Of a stretch of 64,000 nucleotides of DNA, positions 60,653 to 64,000 are shown in pieces. Source of the stretch: AB-137-C09 sp964645625 (GTDB taxonomy: Bacteria; Pseudomonadota; Zetaproteobacteria; Mariprofundales; Mariprofundaceae); NCBI GenBank assembly GCA_964645625.1, contig CAZYAI010000008.1:1-64000 (forward strand), read 5' to 3'. Numbering within the stretch: position 1 is the first letter of the stretch; each line of letters begins with the position of its first letter. The notes under the pieces were generated by a model. That model did not search any database, was not told where the DNA came from, and was given only the letters and a program-made list of their open reading frames with translations. The translations under genes were made by a program, and so were the position numbers.

Positions 60653-62047
60653 CTACCACGGTTGATCCTTGAGTATTCGGACGCGAAAGCTGCGCCCTTT
60701 GAGTTTGCCTTGCTCTAGATGTTGGCAGGCAGCTTTTACCACATCACGCTTCACTGCCACATAAGACCAGTTGTCTGCAATGTTGATTTTTCCTACCTGC
60801 ACACCAGTGATGCCGCCTTTATTGGTCAACGCGCCTACAATATCGCCAGGGCGAATTTTTTGCTTTTTACCAGCACCGATTTGCAGGGTGGTCATGCTTG
60901 GTTTGCAGGGTTTGGTGTTGAGTAGTTCCCTGCTGGGTAGCGTGGCATGGTGCATGCTGTGCCCCAAGTAATCGGCAATCATGGTGAGGCGTAGTTCATC
61001 ATCATGGGTATAAAGTGAACATGCCACCCCTTTACTGCCTGCGCGACCAGTACGACCAATGCGGTGCAGGTGAACTTCTGGCTCGTTGGCAAGTTGATAG
61101 ATGATGACTGCATCCAATGCATCAATATCCAGCCCTCGCGCTGCTATATCGGTGGCAATCAAAATTGCGGCACTTTTGTTGCTGAAGCGCAATAAGGTTT
61201 GGTCGCGTTCCCATTGCTCTAAGTCACCATTTAACACTAATGCACTAAAGCCGTAACTGTTGAGCGCATCGGTCACTTCTTGGGTGTCGCGTTTGGTATT
61301 GCAGAATACTACGGTTGATTCTGCTTGTTGTTGCAGCAATAGCAGCCGCAGGGCATCGAGCCGTTCTTCATTTTCTACGGCGTAAACATGTTGTTCAATG
61401 ATGCTGTCATCATGCACGCCGACGACTTCTACGAGCACAGGCTCTTTCATCATACGCTGGCTCATACGTTTGATGGAGGGTGGAAAAGTGGCACTAAACA
61501 GCAAGGTTTGCCGCCGTTGTGGTGCTGCATCCATGATAGCATCCATCTCTTCTTGGAAGCCCATTTCCAGCATGCGATCCGCCTCATCTAAGATTAGCGT
61601 ACGCAAGCGAGCAATGCTCAATGTACCGCGATTGAGGTGATCCAGCAAACGCCCCGGTGTACCCACGATAATATGCGCACCATGCGCTAATGAGGCAACT
61701 TGCGGACGAAAAGGCATGCCGCCGCATAGCGTTAGTATTTTTACATTTGCCGTGGTGCGGGCGAGTTGACGCAATGCCTTGGCTACTTGGTCGGCGAGTT
61801 CCCGCGTTGGGCAAAGCACCAAGGACTGTACATCTGTCAGCGTAACATCAAGCTGTTGTAATATGCCTAAGCCAAAGGCTGCGGTTTTGCCTGTACCTGT
61901 TTTGGCTTGACCGATGACATCCTTGCCAGCCAAAATAGCAGGTAGGCTTTGTGCCTGAATTGGGGTCATGTGTTGATAGCCGAGTGATGCAAGGTTCTGT
62001 AATAGCTTGTCGTGCAAGGGCAGGGTTGAAAAGTCTTTGGTGGTCAA
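60653..62047 (-). CDS. dbpA: ATP-dependent RNA helicase DbpA
   Basis: 464 residues. DEAD-box core: TPIQAQSLP (Q motif), AKTGTGKT, LDEADRMLEMGF, SAT and HRIGRTGRAG. The C-terminal ~75 residues are the DbpA RNA-binding domain (IRPGDIVGALTNKGGITG, VAVKRDVVKAACQHL) that targets hairpin 92 of 23S rRNA for 50S assembly. Confidence 0.95.
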   Translation of the reverse strand: MTTKDFSTLPLHDKLLQNLASLGYQHMTPIQAQSLPAILAGKDVIGQAKTGTGKTAAFGLGILQQLDVTLTDVQSLVLCPTRELADQVAKALRQLARTTANVKILTLCGGMPFRPQVASLAHGAHIIVGTPGRLLDHLNRGTLSIARLRTLILDEADRMLEMGFQEEMDAIMDAAPQRRQTLLFSATFPPSIKRMSQRMMKEPVLVEVVGVHDDSIIEQHVYAVENEERLDALRLLLLQQQAESTVVFCNTKRDTQEVTDALNSYGFSALVLNGDLEQWERDQTLLRFSNKSAAILIATDIAARGLDIDALDAVIIYQLANEPEVHLHRIGRTGRAGSKGVACSLYTHDDELRLTMIADYLGHSMHHATLPSRELLNTKPCKPSMTTLQIGAGKKQKIRPGDIVGALTNKGGITGVQVGKINIADNWSYVAVKRDVVKAACQHLEQGKLKGRSFRVRILKDQPW

Positions 62048-62066
62048 AGTGATTCCTAAGGTTTGG

Positions 62067-62558
62067 TTATTGCCACGTAAACACTGGTTTAGTGTTCTCT
62101 TTCGGGCGGTGTTGCATTTGTAAGCCGTTGAGGAAGTTGCGCAGTACTTGGTCTTTACAAAGGCGAAAATGTTTGTGCTTGGGTTGACGGAAGAACGCGC
62201 TTAACTCTCCCTTACTTAAACGAAAGCCTGCAAGTGCCAAAACATCTAACACTGCATCATCCTTGAGGTTTAGTGCGATGCGCAACTTGCGAAAAATAAT
62301 GTTGTTGTTCAGGCGGTCTTCTGGTTCTGCTTGTGGTCCTTCGCGTTTGCCACGTTTTTCGTTGATGAGTCCATTAAGAAATAGTGCTAGTTCGCGATCA
62401 CAGCACGTTTGGTAAGCAGGATCATCCTCTTTTTTCATCCAATCACTGATTTGCTGGCGTGTTACTTCATGTTCTGCTGCGCCAAAAAGCGCGATCATTT
62501 GGTCATCAGAGAAGTCAAATATATAGCGAATGCGGCGGATAATGTCGTTGTTGTTCAT
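62067..62558 (-). CDS. DUF1456 family protein (YehS-like)
   Basis: 163 residues made of two DUF1456 repeats, NNDIIRRIRYIFDFSDDQMI and NNNIIFRKLRIALNLKDDAV. Function unknown; YehS has been connected to stress in E. coli only loosely. It lies 19 bp upstream of dbpA and probably shares its transcript. Confidence 0.9.
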   Translation of the reverse strand: MNNNDIIRRIRYIFDFSDDQMIALFGAAEHEVTRQQISDWMKKEDDPAYQTCCDRELALFLNGLINEKRGKREGPQAEPEDRLNNNIIFRKLRIALNLKDDAVLDVLALAGFRLSKGELSAFFRQPKHKHFRLCKDQVLRNFLNGLQMQHRPKENTKPVFTWQ

Positions 62559-62780
62559 GTTGTTACTTCACAATGTGGTACTCTGACCCGAACCCCATAT
62601 CGTCCGTGGCTTATTGCCGCGCATGCTAACATATTCTGCCTCATTGCGGGGGAAAAATCACGGTGTCTACAAGAATGCTACATTTTGTATGCCACAACCT
62701 TGACGCTAACCTACCTTTTTGACTAGCGTATTGAGGCTTAGTGAGACCGCTTAGTCGGGGAAAGGTTTAGGAGTTATACT

Positions 62781-63659
62781 GTGTCGCAAGTCGGTTTAAA
62801 TTTGTTGATCATCATTCCATCTGTGTTGCTTGCGGTAATCCTTGTGGTTTGGCGCAGCATTAAAATGGTTCCGCAAAGTGAAAATTTTGTCGTTGAACGT
62901 TTTGGAAAGTACCACCGTACATTAAAAGCAGGTATTAACTACGTGGTACCTGGTTTGGAGCATGTGGCACACCGCATCAGTATTTTGGAACGCGCCCTAC
63001 CAGAGAAAGACCATGAAGTGATTACTAAAGATAACGTTCCGATTACGCTGTCGGTGACGATTTTCTTTAAGATTACCAACGCCAGTAAATCGGTGTACCG
63101 TATTCAAAATGTTACCGCAGCGGTGGAAACAGCCGTGACGGGCGCGGTACGTGCGACCATTGGTAGTATTGATTTTGATGAAGTACAATCGCACCGTGCA
63201 TCGTTGAATCTGGATATTGCTAAACATCTCAGTCGCGCTTGTTCTGACTGGGGCGTGGATGTTACACGAACGGAAATCCTTGACGTAGAAGTCGATGAAG
63301 TAACCAAAAAGGCGATGCAACAACAGTTGAATGCTGAGCGTGAAAAACGTGCTTCCATTGCCAAAGCTGAAGGCGAACGTAAGGGGATTGAGTTGGTTGC
63401 TGAAGGTGAATTGTTTGCCGCTCAACGTTCCGCAGAGGCGGCGGTTGCCATTGCTAAAGGTGAGGCCAAGGCGATTGAAATCGTTGCCCAAGCCATCAAT
63501 AGCGGTGCTGGTCATAAGGCGATTGAGTACGAGGTGTTGAAAAAACAGGTGGATGCAATGGGTAAGCTTGGTAGTTCTGATAACGCTAAGACAATTGTCG
63601 TACCTGCTGATATGCTCAATGTGTTGGGTGCAGTAAAGGATTTATTCAAAGCAAAATAA
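62781..63659 (+). CDS. qmcA: SPFH/Band 7 membrane protein (QmcA-like)
   Basis: 292 residues from a GTG at 62781 with AGGAG upstream. It has an N-terminal membrane anchor (LLIIIPSVLLAVILVVW), a SPFH domain (VVERFGKYHRTLKAGINYVV, ILDVEVDEV) and an Ala/Glu-rich coiled coil (KAEGERKGIELVAEGE). Forms inner-membrane oligomeric microdomains interacting with proteases such as FtsH. A small membrane gene follows where an NfeD-like partner often sits. Confidence 0.92.
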   Translation: MSQVGLNLLIIIPSVLLAVILVVWRSIKMVPQSENFVVERFGKYHRTLKAGINYVVPGLEHVAHRISILERALPEKDHEVITKDNVPITLSVTIFFKITNASKSVYRIQNVTAAVETAVTGAVRATIGSIDFDEVQSHRASLNLDIAKHLSRACSDWGVDVTRTEILDVEVDEVTKKAMQQQLNAEREKRASIAKAEGERKGIELVAEGELFAAQRSAEAAVAIAKGEAKAIEIVAQAINSGAGHKAIEYEVLKKQVDAMGKLGSSDNAKTIVVPADMLNVLGAVKDLFKAK

Positions 63660-63680
63660 TTCGTGATGTGAAGGGTTTAT

Positions 63681-63950
63681 ATGGAACAGATCAGTAATAT
63701 TTTATCATACCCCTCTACTTGGTTAATTTGGGGAACGGCAATTTTTTTGGGTACGTTCTTAATAGACGCGATAGATCATGGTATATTCTTGGGGTTACCA
63801 GCCTTTGCCATGCCGCTGTTTTGTAGCTGGGTGACACCAGTCATACTCACGTTGCTTATTTACGCTGCGATTACGCTGCTGTTTTATAAGTTTTGCGGAC
63901 GTTTTCGGGATTGGTTCCATGGTACATCCTATGATGTTAATGATGATTAA
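63681..63950 (+). CDS. Small membrane protein downstream of qmcA
   Basis: 89 residues with three predicted membrane helices (~13-30, 33-52, 52-70), 21 bp after qmcA, so probably co-transcribed. The place corresponds to that of NfeD/YbbK-type partners of SPFH proteins. The sequence lacks the soluble NfeD C-domain, so only a short, NfeD-like role can be suggested. Confidence 0.75.
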   Translation: MEQISNILSYPSTWLIWGTAIFLGTFLIDAIDHGIFLGLPAFAMPLFCSWVTPVILTLLIYAAITLLFYKFCGRFRDWFHGTSYDVNDD

Positions 63951-63998
63951 CGATCATAGCGTTTATTGTTTGGATCACACAATCATATTAAATAATTG
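63949..63998 (+). repeat. Dispersed palindromic repeat, copy H (fragment, at window edge)
   Basis: GCGTTTATTGTTTGGATCAC followed by ACAATCATATT matches the distal end of copies C and D. It starts just after the stop of the preceding gene. Confidence 0.55.
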
Positions 63999-64000
63999 AT

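Overview
This window comes from a free-living Gram-negative proteobacterium. The core genes and their order (aroA-cmk-rpsA-ihfB-lapA-lapB-pyrF; nadD-rsfS-rlmH-envC-ctpA-yibQ; rsmI/lpoA/yraN; phoH-rdgB-slyX; minor pseudopilin genes gspH to gspN) fit a Gammaproteobacterium or a Zetaproteobacterium. I cannot settle the class from sequence alone. No rRNA or tRNA gene was recognised.

Layout. 0-0.6 kb: end of an unidentified gene whose frame runs through a hexanucleotide repeat. 0.6-8.3 kb (minus): plsC, the seven inner-membrane and pseudopilin genes of a type II secretion system (gspH,I,J,K,L,M,N), an OmpA-type lipoprotein and two small membrane proteins. 8.4-12.6 kb: TerB-like protein, DUF2269 protein, SDR-DoxX fusion and a PilZ-like protein. 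12.9-19.6 kb: pyrF, lapB, lapA, ihfB, rpsA, cmk, aroA. 20.2-21.1 kb: lone arsS-type radical SAM gene. 21.6-30.1 kb (minus): type III PLP decarboxylase, DUF502, polysaccharide deacetylase, ctpA, envC, rlmH, rsfS, nadD, lpoA-like. 30.1-31.3 kb: rsmI and yraN. 31.5-38 kb (minus): SPOR protein, argS, OmpA lipoprotein and a three-gene surface-polysaccharide cluster. 38.2-41.7 kb: TolB-like protein, phoH, a small gene, rdgB, slyX.

41.8-50.3 kb is a type I restriction-modification island: hsdM, rhuM, hsdS, fic, then a broken HEPN (hepT) gene followed by a minimal nucleotidyltransferase (mntA) fused in frame to hsdR. In front of fic lie six copies of a 12-bp motif in two forward-reverse-forward triads with regular 20-21 bp spacing. 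This looks like an undescribed operator. It is followed by uup, folK and a 1,367-residue secreted multidomain protein with four GEVED-type repeats.

57.5-60.4 kb is a degenerate integron. It has four attC-like sites and cassettes encoding a ParE/antitoxin pair, a GNAT acetyltransferase, a gene interrupted by a miniature element, and a membrane protein of unknown function. Divergent from them is a truncated, frameshifted N-terminal remnant of what I read as the integron integrase, cut by another copy of the same element. The window ends with a 59-residue gene, dbpA, yehS, a qmcA-like gene and a small membrane protein.

Three families of small mobile or dispersed repeats run through the intergenic spaces: a roughly 142-bp inverted-repeat element confined to the integron, an element with TTTAAGAC-type ends (one copy with a 9-bp target duplication), and a roughly 100-bp palindromic repeat present in about eight copies that abuts gene starts and stops.
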